This document shows, piece by piece, positions 1-8,864 of a stretch of DNA of 64,000 nucleotides. The first letter of the stretch is position 1. Each line of letters opens with the position of its first letter. Below the pieces are notes generated by a model, which did no database searches, had not been told where the DNA came from, and saw nothing but the letters and a program-made list of their open reading frames with translations. Source of the DNA: Ferrovibrio sp. MS7. Lineage in GTDB: Bacteria; Pseudomonadota; Alphaproteobacteria; Ferrovibrionales; Ferrovibrionaceae. The DNA lies in NCBI RefSeq assembly GCF_038404985.1, contig NZ_JBBKBA010000002.1, positions 806,001 to 870,000 on the forward strand. The letters are read 5' to 3'. The position numbers were made by a program, and so were the translations under genes.

Positions 1-111
1 TGGATAAATATACTAATTATAACAAATATATATTCCGAGGCTTGAAAAGCAGGGGCCGTATCGGACGCGCCCTGCCGCATGAGTCTGCCTGACAGAACGA
101 AGTGGGCTCCA
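1..111. other. AT-rich intergenic edge, no gene recognised
   Basis: The first 40 bases are strikingly AT-rich compared with the rest of the window. No convincing coding frame is present. The stretch lies beyond the terminator of the first operon, so it is probably the promoter or spacer of a gene to the left of the window. That is inference from position only. Confidence 0.4.
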
Positions 112-154
112 CCAATAAAAAATGCGCGGTCCGGAACATCTGCCCAGACCGCGC
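112..154 (-). terminator. Rho-independent terminator of the Rieske operon
   Basis: Read on the minus strand there is a stem GCGCGGTCTGG / CCGGACCGCGC (11 pairs, one G-U, positions 124-154) with a 9-base loop, followed directly by ATTTTTTATT. It starts about 20 bases after the stop codon of the Rieske gene. GC-rich stem plus U-run is the classic intrinsic terminator, and it marks the end of the minus-strand operon that begins near 8.8 kb. Confidence 0.9.
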
Positions 155-172
155 GCTGGATTGTTGCCCGCC

Positions 173-1177
173 TCAGCGGATGAATTCAGAAGACGGATGC
201 GCCCGCGGATAGCCGCGCAGATATTGCAGGAAACGGGCAAGCGAACGGTCGCCCGGGGTCAGCATGCCTTCACGGAAGCTGATGCCATCAAGCAATTCCC
301 AGTCTTCCGAGATGGTGCGCTTGCTCACCACCAGCAGGTTTTCGAGCTGCTCACGCGCCTGCGGCCCCTTCAGCACCATGTTGCAATTGAACACCATGTT
401 GTGGCCGGGCCGCGGCAGGCCGAAGCCAGTGATGGTGCCACGCCAGAAATCGCCATACTTGCCCCAGCGGTAGAAAATGCTGGTGCCACGGATGGCGGCG
501 GTATTCTCCATCGGCACATTGCCCTGGTGCACTGCCTTGTAGGGGAACTCGACGCCGTAATCGTGCCAGATCATCAGTTCATGCGGGTCGGAGACCTGGA
601 ACTGCATCTTGTGCACGACCTTGAGATGCTGAATATCCGGCGTGTTGGCGGCAAATACCCAAGGGTCTGAGCGCAACGGACGCTCCGCCTTGTAGTTCAG
701 CATCTCCATTTCATCGTCGGCGTAGGGGAAATCCGGCAATTCAAACAGCGGCTCCTCGCCGTTGAACACCCAGATAATGCCGTAGCGTTCGCGGGTCGGG
801 AACTTGAACAGGCAGGCGCGCGGCGGCGGCCGGTCGCCGATGCCGGTTTTCACGCATTTGCCAGTGGCATCATATTCCCAATGATGGAAAGCGCACTGGA
901 TGCGGCCATCGACGATGCGGCCGGCGGAAAGATCGGCGCCGACATGCGGGCAATAGGCGCTGAGCGCTACCACGGTGCCACCGGGCTCACGGTAGACCAC
1001 GATGCGGCCATCGAGGAAATCCAACCCCAGCGGCCGCTCCGCATGCAGGTCGGTGGCCAATGCCACCGGAAACCAGGATTGCGAGAACACGCCATTCTCG
1101 CCTTCCGCCGGCAGGCGGCGCGAAGCCAGGCTGCCGCGCTTGGGTGCCTGGTTAGAGCTGCTGGTATGATCCGCCAT
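173..1177 (-). CDS. Rieske non-heme iron oxygenase, alpha subunit type
   Basis: 334 residues. The N-terminal Rieske [2Fe-2S] domain shows Cys76-Pro-His78 and Cys95-x2-His98. The catalytic domain has the full mononuclear iron motif NTPDIQHLKVVH (Asp181, His184, His189) with the bridging Asp seen in ring-hydroxylating oxygenases. Length fits the one-component-like terminal oxygenases of the phthalate dioxygenase or O-demethylase branch, which need a separate reductase; none is encoded next to it. It is the last gene of the operon, after glyoxalase and RidA-like genes, and is followed by a strong terminator. Substrate unknown; an aromatic or N-heterocyclic compound, or a demethylation, is inferred from the neighbouring molybdenum hydroxylase. 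Confidence 0.9.
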   Translation of the reverse strand: MADHTSSSNQAPKRGSLASRRLPAEGENGVFSQSWFPVALATDLHAERPLGLDFLDGRIVVYREPGGTVVALSAYCPHVGADLSAGRIVDGRIQCAFHHWEYDATGKCVKTGIGDRPPPRACLFKFPTRERYGIIWVFNGEEPLFELPDFPYADDEMEMLNYKAERPLRSDPWVFAANTPDIQHLKVVHKMQFQVSDPHELMIWHDYGVEFPYKAVHQGNVPMENTAAIRGTSIFYRWGKYGDFWRGTITGFGLPRPGHNMVFNCNMVLKGPQAREQLENLLVVSKRTISEDWELLDGISFREGMLTPGDRSLARFLQYLRGYPRAHPSSEFIR

Positions 1178-1201
1178 GATGTTTCCGCTCTCCGCTTGTC
1201 T

Positions 1202-1651
1202 CTAGTCGCGCTGGATCAGCTCGATCTTGTAGCCATCCGGATCCTCGATGAAAGCGATCACCGTGGGGCTGAACTTCATCGGGCCGGGGGCACGGGTGAT
1301 CTTCACCCCGAAATCCGCCAGCTCGGCGCAGGTGGCATAGATATCGCGCACCGCTATGGCGATATGGCCATAGGCGGTGCCGATCTCGTAGCCATCGGCA
1401 TTGTCCCAGTTATGGGTCAATTCCAGCACCGTGTTGCCACTTTCATCGCCATAGCCGATGAAGGCCAGGGTGAATCGCCCGGAGGGATAATCCTGGCGGC
1501 GCAGCAGGCGCATGCCGAGCGCCCCGATGTAGAATTCCAGCGACTTCTGCAGGTTCTTCACCCGCAGCATGGTGTGCAGGATACGCACCGGCCGTTGCGC
1601 CAGCCGGTACGGCACCTCCACCACTTCCGCTTCTTCCGTATTGTAATCCAT
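1202..1651 (-). CDS. gloA: Glyoxalase I (lactoylglutathione lyase), VOC fold
   Basis: 149 residues, about 20 longer than E. coli GloA at the N terminus. The VOC metal site is complete: His26, Glu77 (VLELTHNW), His96 (GTAYGHIA) and Glu144 (YKIEL). The EDPDGYKIEL tail is typical of GloA, which converts the methylglyoxal-glutathione hemithioacetal to S-lactoylglutathione using Ni or Zn. It lies between the RidA-like and Rieske genes in one operon with short gaps. Because it sits in a catabolic operon, it may act on a pathway aldehyde rather than as the housekeeping enzyme; that is inference. Confidence 0.85.
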   Translation of the reverse strand: MDYNTEEAEVVEVPYRLAQRPVRILHTMLRVKNLQKSLEFYIGALGMRLLRRQDYPSGRFTLAFIGYGDESGNTVLELTHNWDNADGYEIGTAYGHIAIAVRDIYATCAELADFGVKITRAPGPMKFSPTVIAFIEDPDGYKIELIQRD

Positions 1652-1677
1652 CGGTCATCCTCCCCGGGCGGGGCTGT

Positions 1678-2064
1678 TTACTTCACCGCGATCGCTTCGA
1701 TCTCGACCTTCCATTCCGGCTTCACCAGGCCGGAGACATAGACCAGCGTGGAGGCCGGCTTGTGGCCCTTCAGCACGTCCTTGCGGATATCGACGAAGGC
1801 CGGATAGTCGGCGCGGTCGACCAGGAAGATGGTGGTCTTGACGATGTTGTTCAGCGTCATGCCGGCATCGGCCAGGATGGCTTCGATATTGCTCCAGACC
1901 TGACGGGTCTGGGTGCTGAAATCCGGCGAGCAGACGCCCTTGGCATCAATGCCGATCTGGCCGGAGATGTAGAGCGTTTCGCTGCCGCCGACATCGAGCA
2001 TGCCGTTGGTGTAGGCCGCCGGGGCGCCGCCCATGGATTCCGGATTGATCGCCTTGACAGTCAT
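1678..2064 (-). CDS. RidA/YjgF-family protein lacking the catalytic Arg
   Basis: 128 residues, normal for the family, with the trimer-forming core and the C-terminal VEIEAIA signature. In canonical RidA, Arg105 binds the substrate carboxylate during 2-aminoacrylate hydrolysis. Here the PARS motif reads PAST, giving Ser105 instead of Arg. Family members without this Arg (Rid groups outside RidA proper) are generally not imine deaminases of the standard type and often sit in catabolic operons. Start is the ATG after a GGAG-like site. It lies between the importer permease and glyoxalase genes. Confidence 0.85.
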   Translation of the reverse strand: MTVKAINPESMGGAPAAYTNGMLDVGGSETLYISGQIGIDAKGVCSPDFSTQTRQVWSNIEAILADAGMTLNNIVKTTIFLVDRADYPAFVDIRKDVLKGHKPASTLVYVSGLVKPEWKVEIEAIAVK

Positions 2065-2145
2065 AATAGTCTCCTTCGTGTTTTACCGTTCGAACACACC
2101 ATACTCCCCACGCCCGCAGTGGCGTGAATGAGCAATTCTCCGTCT

Positions 2146-2167
2146 AGGCCCATGCTTGATTGGGCCT
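2146..2167 (-). terminator. Possible weak hairpin after the permease gene
   Basis: AGGCCCA / TGGGCCT, a 7-bp inverted repeat with an 8-base loop, lies 4 bases after the permease stop on the minus strand. There is no U-run, so it may attenuate or stabilise RNA rather than terminate. Confidence 0.3.
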
Positions 2168-2171
2168 TACT

Positions 2172-2963
2172 TCATGCGGTTTCCGCCTGCGTCGAGGCAC
2201 GCGGACGGCCACCATCCCAGAACACCACCTTGGCCTGAATGACGCGGATCACCGTGGTTGCCACGATGCCGACAAAAGCCAGCGAGATGATCGCGGCGAA
2301 CATGGTGGCGACATCGAAATTCAGCGTGGAAGACTGGATCAGGTAGCCTAGGCCCTTCTGCGCCGCGATGAATTCGGCAACCACCGCACCGATCAGTGCC
2401 AGTACCACGGAAATCTGCAGGCCGGCAAAGATGGAACTGGCCGCCGTCGGCAGCTTGACGTTGAAGAAGATCGACAAGCGCGAGGCGCGGCAGGCGCGGT
2501 AGAGATCCAGCAAATCCTGGTTCGCGGCGCGCAAGCCAGTAACGCTGTTGACGAAAGTGGGGAAGAAGCAGATCAGCGCCACCATGACGATCTTCGAGGC
2601 CGGGCCGAAGCCGAACCACACGATCAGCAGCGGCGCTAATGCCGCCTTGGGCATGGATTGCAGGCTGATGATGAAAGGATAGACCAGGCGATCGATGATG
2701 CGCGATTCCGCCACCAGTGCGCCGAGCACCAGGGCCGCCGTGCAGCCGATGGCATAGCCCACCACCATTTCATAGAGCGTGATGCCGAGATGCGGCCAGA
2801 AACGGCCGCCGGCATAGCCGATCCACAAGGTCTTGGCCACATCCAGCGGCCCCGGCAGCAGATAGGCCGGCACCGCGAACCAGTCGATGGCATTGTGCCA
2901 GAAGACGAAGAACAGCGACATCGAGAGCACGGGCAGGCCGTATTGCAGCATTCCATTCTTCAT
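2172..2963 (-). CDS. ABC importer permease (SsuC/TauC family)
   Basis: 263 residues with about six hydrophobic segments and the BPD_transp_1 EAA-type loop near the middle. The closest type is the nitrate/sulfonate/taurine/NMT1 permease family. The chosen ATG at 2963 has AAGGAG ten bases upstream; a longer open frame to 3212 only overlaps the ATPase gene and reads as shadow sequence. Works with the ATPase and periplasmic binding protein encoded immediately upstream. Substrate is not evident. Confidence 0.9.
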   Translation of the reverse strand: MKNGMLQYGLPVLSMSLFFVFWHNAIDWFAVPAYLLPGPLDVAKTLWIGYAGGRFWPHLGITLYEMVVGYAIGCTAALVLGALVAESRIIDRLVYPFIISLQSMPKAALAPLLIVWFGFGPASKIVMVALICFFPTFVNSVTGLRAANQDLLDLYRACRASRLSIFFNVKLPTAASSIFAGLQISVVLALIGAVVAEFIAAQKGLGYLIQSSTLNFDVATMFAAIISLAFVGIVATTVIRVIQAKVVFWDGGRPRASTQAETA

Positions 2964-2983
2964 GGTCGGCGCACTCCTTGAGG

Positions 2984-3787
2984 TCAATCGATGGCGCCAT
3001 GGCTGCCGAACAGCCCGCGCAAGTAGTTGCAGATGGCGGCGAATTGCGGCTCGCCCATCGACTGGACACGGCGCGGCCGCGGGATATCCACGGTGATGGT
3101 TTCCATCACCTGGCCCGGGCGCGACGACAACACGATGATGCGGTCGGCCAGGAACACGGCCTCGGGAATCGAATGGGTGATGAACAGCACTGATTTGCGC
3201 GCCTGCCACCACAGCGACTGCAATTCCAGGGTCATATGCTCGCGCGTCATCGCATCCAGCGCGCCAAAGGGTTCATCCATCAGCAACAAGGTCGGGTTAT
3301 GCACCAGGCCGCGCGCGATGCCGACGCGCTGCTGCATGCCGCCGGAAAGCTCATAGGGATGATGCTGGGCGAATTTCGCCAGGCCCACCAGTTCGAGCAA
3401 TTCCTCGGCCCGCTTGCGGCCGGCTTCCAGCGGCAGTTTCAGGCTGCGGATCGGCACCAGCACGTTTTCCAGCACCGTCTTCCACGGCAACAGGGTCGGC
3501 TGCTGGAACACGATGCCGACATCCTGGCGTGGCCCATCGACCGGTTTGCCGCCCAACATCACGCGCCCCTTGGTCGGCGGCAGCAGGCCGGAGGCAATAC
3601 GCAGCAAAGTGGACTTGCCGCAGCCCGAAGGCCCCAGCACGGCGACGAATTCGCCGCTGCCTACCTCGAGCGACACCTCCTGCAAAGCAGTGAGGTTGCC
3701 GCGCGAGGAGGCATAGGTGACGGTGAGGCCATCGACAACGAGATGGCCTTCACCGGACGCAGGTACAGATACTTTGCTCACTTCCAC
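2984..3787 (-). CDS. ABC importer ATPase (SsuB/TauB family)
   Basis: 267 residues. Walker A GPSGCGKST (52-60), signature LSGGMQQR (147-154) and Walker B LLLMDEP (167-173) are all intact, so it should be an active ATPase. The FQQPTLLPW Q-loop is typical of the nitrate/sulfonate subfamily. Its start overlaps the end of the upstream binding-protein gene by 10 bases, and the permease follows after 20 bases, so the three are translated together. Confidence 0.93.
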   Translation of the reverse strand: MEVSKVSVPASGEGHLVVDGLTVTYASSRGNLTALQEVSLEVGSGEFVAVLGPSGCGKSTLLRIASGLLPPTKGRVMLGGKPVDGPRQDVGIVFQQPTLLPWKTVLENVLVPIRSLKLPLEAGRKRAEELLELVGLAKFAQHHPYELSGGMQQRVGIARGLVHNPTLLLMDEPFGALDAMTREHMTLELQSLWWQARKSVLFITHSIPEAVFLADRIIVLSSRPGQVMETITVDIPRPRRVQSMGEPQFAAICNYLRGLFGSHGAID

Positions 3788-4875
3788 GCCTTCGCTTGGG
3801 CTTCGACTGCCGCAGAGTCGAACTTGTTGTATTCCGGCACCAGCGCGTTCGTGTAGAGCGAGGAGAGCGGGATATTCTCATCCGTCACTTCGCCGCCGGC
3901 CTTCAGCGCCGCGATCAGCACAGTCCAGTCGCGTTCGGCATATTCACCCCAGCGCTTTGGCTGGCCCGGCGCGAAATAGCCGATATTCTGCATGCGCGGC
4001 ACCATGATCGCGAGTTCCTTGCGCAGGATCTCTTCTTCCGTGCCCACCTTCGGCTTCTGCTCCGGATAATGCTTCCAGAAGGCCTTGAGGCAACCTTCGT
4101 AATTGGCGATACAGGCCACCGAGCCCTTGGAGGCGGCGCGGCCGAAACGGGCGATCAGGCCCGGATTATCCTTCAGCAGCGCATCCGTCACCTCGAAGCC
4201 ATGGCTGGAAACGCCCTGGAACTGCGCCGGGTATTCCAGGCGGCGCAGCGGCGTACCTGCCACTTCCAGCGAGGCATGCGCGCTTTCCCACAGGTTCAAC
4301 ATCTGGATCTGGTCGGAGCGCAGCGCCTCGAAGGCCTGCACACCGAAGCCGACCGCCAGCACCTTCACCTGATCCCACGGCACGCCGGCGGCCGCCAGGA
4401 TGGCGCGGGTGGTGTAGACATTGCCCGAGCCGAGCGAGACGATGCCGATGGTCTTGCCCCGCAGGTCGGCCACGGTCTTCACCGGGCTGTTGGCGGTGAC
4501 GGCGAATTCCCACACCGAATTGCGCAGGTAATTGTAGACGAACTTGAGCGGGAAATTCGCCTTGCCCGGCTGGCGTGCGATCACCAGCGGCTCAAGGCTG
4601 GCACCGGCAGCCTGGATCTGGTTGCTCAGCAGCTGCGGGATGATCACCGCCGAACCGGCCAGCGGCACCATCTGCATATCGATGTTTTCCTGGTCGAAAT
4701 AGCCCAGTTCCTTGGCAAACACGAAGTTCGCGATAGCCGAGCTGATCGCCGAAGGCACGCCATAGACGAACTTGTCCTTGGCCTGGGCAGCCGCATCGGA
4801 AAGCGCGGTAGATACCATGGCGGCGGCACCAACGGCCATCACACCCAGTTTGCGGAACGACTTCGACTGCATCAT
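3778..4875 (-). CDS. ABC importer periplasmic binding protein (NMT1/SsuA-like)
   Basis: 365 residues from the ATG at 4875, which has AAGGAG at the right distance; an ATG one codon later is also possible. The N terminus is a Sec signal (basic KSFRK, hydrophobic core, AAAQA cleavage site). The body has the NMT1/OpuAC fold seen in SsuA-like proteins, with the DLRGKTIGI motif. This family binds sulfonates, nitrate, pyrimidine precursors or aromatic acids. Its position after the molybdenum-hydroxylase gene suggests it brings in that enzyme's substrate or a precursor. Confidence 0.88.
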   Translation of the reverse strand: MMQSKSFRKLGVMAVGAAAMVSTALSDAAAQAKDKFVYGVPSAISSAIANFVFAKELGYFDQENIDMQMVPLAGSAVIIPQLLSNQIQAAGASLEPLVIARQPGKANFPLKFVYNYLRNSVWEFAVTANSPVKTVADLRGKTIGIVSLGSGNVYTTRAILAAAGVPWDQVKVLAVGFGVQAFEALRSDQIQMLNLWESAHASLEVAGTPLRRLEYPAQFQGVSSHGFEVTDALLKDNPGLIARFGRAASKGSVACIANYEGCLKAFWKHYPEQKPKVGTEEEILRKELAIMVPRMQNIGYFAPGQPKRWGEYAERDWTVLIAALKAGGEVTDENIPLSSLYTNALVPEYNKFDSAAVEAQAKAWK

Positions 4876-4903
4876 CTCTGCTTCTCCTTTGCTGCTGATC
4901 CGA

Positions 4904-7900
4904 TCAATGCCCGGTTGCCTGGGTCGCGATGGCGGCCAGGCTGCGGGCGACAAGTGTTTGCAAGAGCGGCACCTTGGCCGCATTCTCGCGCAAGGGCAGC
5001 GCGCCATCGGCGCAATGGCTGGCAGCGGCCCGAATGGCATCCTCCGTCATGCGTTGGCCAAGCAGGCGGCTTTCGACCGGCTTGGCGCGCATCGGCAGCG
5101 GCGCCACGCCGCCATAAGCCATGCGCAGGCTTTGCACCCTGCCATCAGCCGCGACATCTGCCACTACTGCCACGCTGGCTTCGGCGAAATCGCCGCGCCA
5201 CATGGCGAATTTCTCGAAATGCTGGCGCAGCCCGGCTGCGGCCAGCGGCAGATGCAGCGCCACCAGCATCTCATCGGCAGCCAGCGCGGTTTCGCCGGAC
5301 CAGCGGTAAAACTCTTCCATGGCAATGAAGCGCGTGCCCTGCGGCCCCAGCGCCTCGGCGCGCGCCCCCAGCGCCACCAGCATAGGTGCTGCATCGGCAA
5401 CGCAGGGCGCGGCACAGCGGCCCGCGCCCATGATGGAATGATGCCGGCTGTCGCCCAGCACGGCATAGCAGGGGCAGGTGGCGCCGCCATGCTTGTAGCA
5501 TTGCTTGGCCGAGCGGAAGAACCAGCAGCGCTTCTCCTGGCAGAGATCGCCGGCCAGCGTGGCGACATGGCGGATCTGCTGCGTCGCGGTCTGGCGCAGG
5601 CCTTCCGCCAGCAGCGGGAAATGCCGCCGCACCAGCGGATCACGGATGATCGCGGACAGCGTGGTGCCGGCGCCGATACGCAAGGCGTCGCCTTGCTCGG
5701 TCACGCCACGCAGTGCCGTGATGCCGCTGATATCGATCACCAGGCGCGGCGCATAGACGCCCTGGCGCATGCCAGGCTGCAGATCGGTGCCGCCGGCCAT
5801 CAGCTTGGCCTCGCCCTTGGCCTCCGCCAGCAGTGACAGCGCCACGCCGATTTCGCGCGCCGGCACGAACTCGCTTTTGCGCGGCTGCTTCACCGGACGG
5901 CCGATTGCGGCACCGAGTTTCTTGAGGCCGGGAAACAGCACCGTGGGATAAAGCGCGCGGGCGGTGGCGACTTCCAGGTTATAGGGCCGCATCCAGGGCC
6001 GGGTCTGCGGCATCGCGCCGTCGCGGCGCACCAGGGCATCCAGGATCTTCTGCGGTGTAATCGGCAGGCTGGTGAACTGTATGCCGGTGGCGTCCGTAAT
6101 GGCATTGGCAATTGCCGCCACGGTCATGTTGATCGGATGCTCGCCGCCGGCCTTGGCGCCGAAGGGGCCATTCGGCTCCCCGGTCTCGATGAAGGCCATC
6201 TCGATATTCGGCGTCTGGAAGATGCGCGGCACCTTGTAGCTGATCAGCGACGCATTCACCGGTTCGCCGTCGTCGAAAACCAACTCTTCCTGCAAGGCCA
6301 TGCCGATGCCCTGCAGGATCCCGCCCTGCACCTGGCCTTCCAGCGCCAGCGGGTTGATCACCCGGCCGATATCCTGCACCGACACGATCTTGAGGATCGT
6401 CACCGCACCCGTGCCGGGATCGACCTCCACTTCGACTGCGAGCGCACCGAAACCATAGGCCGGGGCATAATGGCCGTAGCCGGTCTTGGGATCGGCGCGC
6501 GGCAGTTCGATATCGTGGCGGCCCACCACTTTCAGTGGCGCTTCCGCAGCGGCGAATTCGGCCAGGCTCATGCGGCGGGAATTGTCGCCGCGCAGGCCGG
6601 CAATGCCATCGCGGAAATCGATATCCTCCGACACGGCAGCCCAGCGTTCGGCCAGCCGCGCCTTGATTGCCGCCACCATTTCCTTGCCGGCAACGATGGC
6701 GGCGGCACCGCTGACGAAAGTGACGCGCGAGGCGGCGCTGCCGAGATCGTCGGGCGCGTTCTCGGTATCCATGTGCAGCACATCAAAGCAGCCGAGGTCG
6801 ACATCCATCGCCTCGGCGGCGAATTGCGCCAGCACGGTATTCTGCGCCGTGCCGCAATCGGCGGTCTGGGTGCCAAGCAGGATGCGGCCATCGGGGCGCA
6901 GTTCCAGCGACACATTGGCGAAATTACCCTCCGGATAGAGCACGCCGACGCTGGGATTGATCATCGCCGCGATACCGAGGCCGCGCCACGGCTTGCGATT
7001 CTTGCTCTTTTCCGCCCAGCCGATGCGGCGGCCGGCTTCCGCGATGCATTCAGCCATGGCGCAACTGCCGATTTTCCAGCCCAGCGGCGTGGTGTCGCCT
7101 GGCCGGTTGGCGATCTGCAGGCGGTATTCCAGGCGGTCGCGGCCAAGCTTGCGGGCAATCTCGTCGATCTGGGTCTCGATGGCCCAGATGATCTGCGGCG
7201 CCCCCATGCCGCGATAGGAACCGCCTGGCACCTTGTTGGTATAGACCAGCTTGCCATCGAAGCCGGCAGCGCCGACCCGGTAGAGATTGCAGGTGCGCTG
7301 GCGCACCGCCGAGATATAAGCCGGGCCCATCATGGTATAGGCGCCGTTATCGACATAATACTGTGTGCGACGGCCCAGGATGCTGCCATCGGCGGCAACG
7401 GCGGTGGATACCGTCATTGTCTTCGGATGATCGGTCTTGCCGCTGATGAATTCCTCGCGGCGGTCGAGCACGATCCGTACTGGCCTGCCGGCCTTGAACG
7501 AGAGCAAAGCCGCCACCGCCACCGGCTCGGGCGATTGCGACTTGCCGCCGAAGCCGCCGCCGATTCCTGATGCACGGATCACCACCTGCTGCAGCGGCAG
7601 GCCGAGCACATGCGCTACTTCCTTGCGGGCGAAGAACGGCGCCTGGCTGCCGGTCCAGATCTGCATCTGGCCGCTGGCCGCGTCATACTCGGCAACAACC
7701 GCATTGGTTTCCATGCAGATCGGCGCCACGGCACCGTGGGAGAATGTATTGCTCACCACCACGGCGGCATCGCGGAAAGCGGCATCGAGATCGCCGAACA
7801 CCGCTTCGGCATGCTGCGCCACATTGGCCGGCAGGTTATTCCTCTGCGGATGCAGCAGCGGCGCATCGGCGGCCAGCGCCGCTTCCGGTTCGAAAACCGG

Positions 7901-8290
7901 GGCTAAGGGCTCATAGGTGATGCGGATGGCTTGCAGTGCCGCGCGAGCCTGTTCCAGGCTTTCCGCCGCCACCGCCGCCACATCCTCGCCCTTGTAGCGC
8001 ACGGTATCCAGGGCGAGCGGATAGCGGTCGGCATAGACCGCGCCGAAATTGATGTATTGCCCGCCAGGATAATCGCGGCCACATACCACGGCATGCACAC
8101 CGGGCATGCCTGCCGCTGCGCTCAGGTCGATTGAGACAATCCTGGCATGGGCATGCGGGCTGCGCAGGATCAGTCCGTGCAGCATGCCCGGCCGCACGAT
8201 ATCCTGGGTATAGGCAAGCTGGCCGGTGGCCTTGGCTTCTGCATCCAGGCTCGGCATACGCCGGCCGATATGGCGGAAATGCTGTGTCAT
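4904..8290 (-). CDS. Xanthine dehydrogenase-family fusion: molybdopterin subunit + FAD subunit
   Basis: 1128 residues in one uninterrupted frame. Residues 1 to about 755 are a molybdopterin-binding large subunit (GIGGGFGGK near 242-250; GAKAGGE with the presumed catalytic Glu717). Residues about 805-1128 are an FAD subunit (AGGTDL at 832-837). These are normally separate proteins. The FAD part carries seven cysteines between 917 and 963, resembling the extra [4Fe-4S] loop of the 4-hydroxybenzoyl-CoA reductase beta subunit (family knowledge). The ATG overlaps the stop of the [2Fe-2S] gene (ATGA), so both are translated together. It should hydroxylate or reductively dehydroxylate an aromatic or N-heterocyclic ring; substrate unknown. 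Confidence 0.9.
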   Translation of the reverse strand: MTQHFRHIGRRMPSLDAEAKATGQLAYTQDIVRPGMLHGLILRSPHAHARIVSIDLSAAAGMPGVHAVVCGRDYPGGQYINFGAVYADRYPLALDTVRYKGEDVAAVAAESLEQARAALQAIRITYEPLAPVFEPEAALAADAPLLHPQRNNLPANVAQHAEAVFGDLDAAFRDAAVVVSNTFSHGAVAPICMETNAVVAEYDAASGQMQIWTGSQAPFFARKEVAHVLGLPLQQVVIRASGIGGGFGGKSQSPEPVAVAALLSFKAGRPVRIVLDRREEFISGKTDHPKTMTVSTAVAADGSILGRRTQYYVDNGAYTMMGPAYISAVRQRTCNLYRVGAAGFDGKLVYTNKVPGGSYRGMGAPQIIWAIETQIDEIARKLGRDRLEYRLQIANRPGDTTPLGWKIGSCAMAECIAEAGRRIGWAEKSKNRKPWRGLGIAAMINPSVGVLYPEGNFANVSLELRPDGRILLGTQTADCGTAQNTVLAQFAAEAMDVDLGCFDVLHMDTENAPDDLGSAASRVTFVSGAAAIVAGKEMVAAIKARLAERWAAVSEDIDFRDGIAGLRGDNSRRMSLAEFAAAEAPLKVVGRHDIELPRADPKTGYGHYAPAYGFGALAVEVEVDPGTGAVTILKIVSVQDIGRVINPLALEGQVQGGILQGIGMALQEELVFDDGEPVNASLISYKVPRIFQTPNIEMAFIETGEPNGPFGAKAGGEHPINMTVAAIANAITDATGIQFTSLPITPQKILDALVRRDGAMPQTRPWMRPYNLEVATARALYPTVLFPGLKKLGAAIGRPVKQPRKSEFVPAREIGVALSLLAEAKGEAKLMAGGTDLQPGMRQGVYAPRLVIDISGITALRGVTEQGDALRIGAGTTLSAIIRDPLVRRHFPLLAEGLRQTATQQIRHVATLAGDLCQEKRCWFFRSAKQCYKHGGATCPCYAVLGDSRHHSIMGAGRCAAPCVADAAPMLVALGARAEALGPQGTRFIAMEEFYRWSGETALAADEMLVALHLPLAAAGLRQHFEKFAMWRGDFAEASVAVVADVAADGRVQSLRMAYGGVAPLPMRAKPVESRLLGQRMTEDAIRAAASHCADGALPLRENAAKVPLLQTLVARSLAAIATQATGH

Positions 8291-8811
8291 TCGGCCACGC
8301 TGCGGCGCAAAGCATCCACAGCTTCCAGCAGCTTCACATAACCGGAGCAGCGGCAGATGTTGCCCTGCAGCGCCTCCAGCACCGCCATTTCCTCCGGTTG
8401 AGGATCGGCAGAGAAAAGCGCGAATAGCGACATTGTGACGCCGGGCGTACAGTAACCGCACTGAAAAGCGCCAAAGTCTTTCAAAGCTGCCTGAATTGGA
8501 TGCAGCGCACCATCCTGCGACAAACCTTCGATGGTGACGACCTCTGCGCCATCGAGCCGATGCAGCGGCAACAGGCATGAACAGACCGCATCGCCATTCA
8601 CCACGATGGTGCAGGCACCGCATTCACCATTGCCGCAACCGATCTTGGTGCCTTTTAGATCAAGCACATCGCGCAAAAAAGCCGCCACTGCCATGCGCTG
8701 CTCACCACGCAACTGCACAACAGCGCCATTGATGCGGGTTTCACCCCAGGCATCACGGTGCCGGGCATCGTCGATTGTCACAGGCGACGCGATGGGTATG
8801 GCTGGTTGCAA
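8287..8811 (-). CDS. [2Fe-2S] small subunit of molybdenum hydroxylase (CoxS/HcrC type)
   Basis: 174 residues from the TTG at 8811, chosen because GAGG lies 8 bases upstream; a GTG at 8781 gives 164 residues and is the main alternative. Longer frames run into the regulatory region. Two [2Fe-2S] motifs are complete: the plant-ferredoxin-like CGNGECGAC plus a later Cys, and the C-terminal CGYC with CRC. It passes electrons between the molybdenum and FAD sites of the fused subunit encoded next. It is the first gene of the operon, divergent from the LysR gene. Confidence 0.9.
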   Translation of the reverse strand: MQPAIPIASPVTIDDARHRDAWGETRINGAVVQLRGEQRMAVAAFLRDVLDLKGTKIGCGNGECGACTIVVNGDAVCSCLLPLHRLDGAEVVTIEGLSQDGALHPIQAALKDFGAFQCGYCTPGVTMSLFALFSADPQPEEMAVLEALQGNICRCSGYVKLLEAVDALRRSVAE

Positions 8812-8864
8812 TCGTCTTACCTCGCTGTTGCAGCAAGGCTCCGTTATTGTGACACGCGTCGCAA

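Noticed and set aside
13-240. Small minus-strand open frame at the left edge
   Set aside because: It runs through the terminator hairpin and the end of the Rieske gene and has no recognisable feature.
2964-3212. Extended start of the first importer permease
   Set aside because: The extension is antisense-like sequence over the ATPase gene, while the ATG at 2963 has a good ribosome site.
4904-8623. Longer N terminus for the fused molybdenum hydroxylase
   Set aside because: The extra 111 residues overlap the [2Fe-2S] gene in another frame; the ATG at 8290 gives the normal ATGA overlap and the conserved N-terminal domain.
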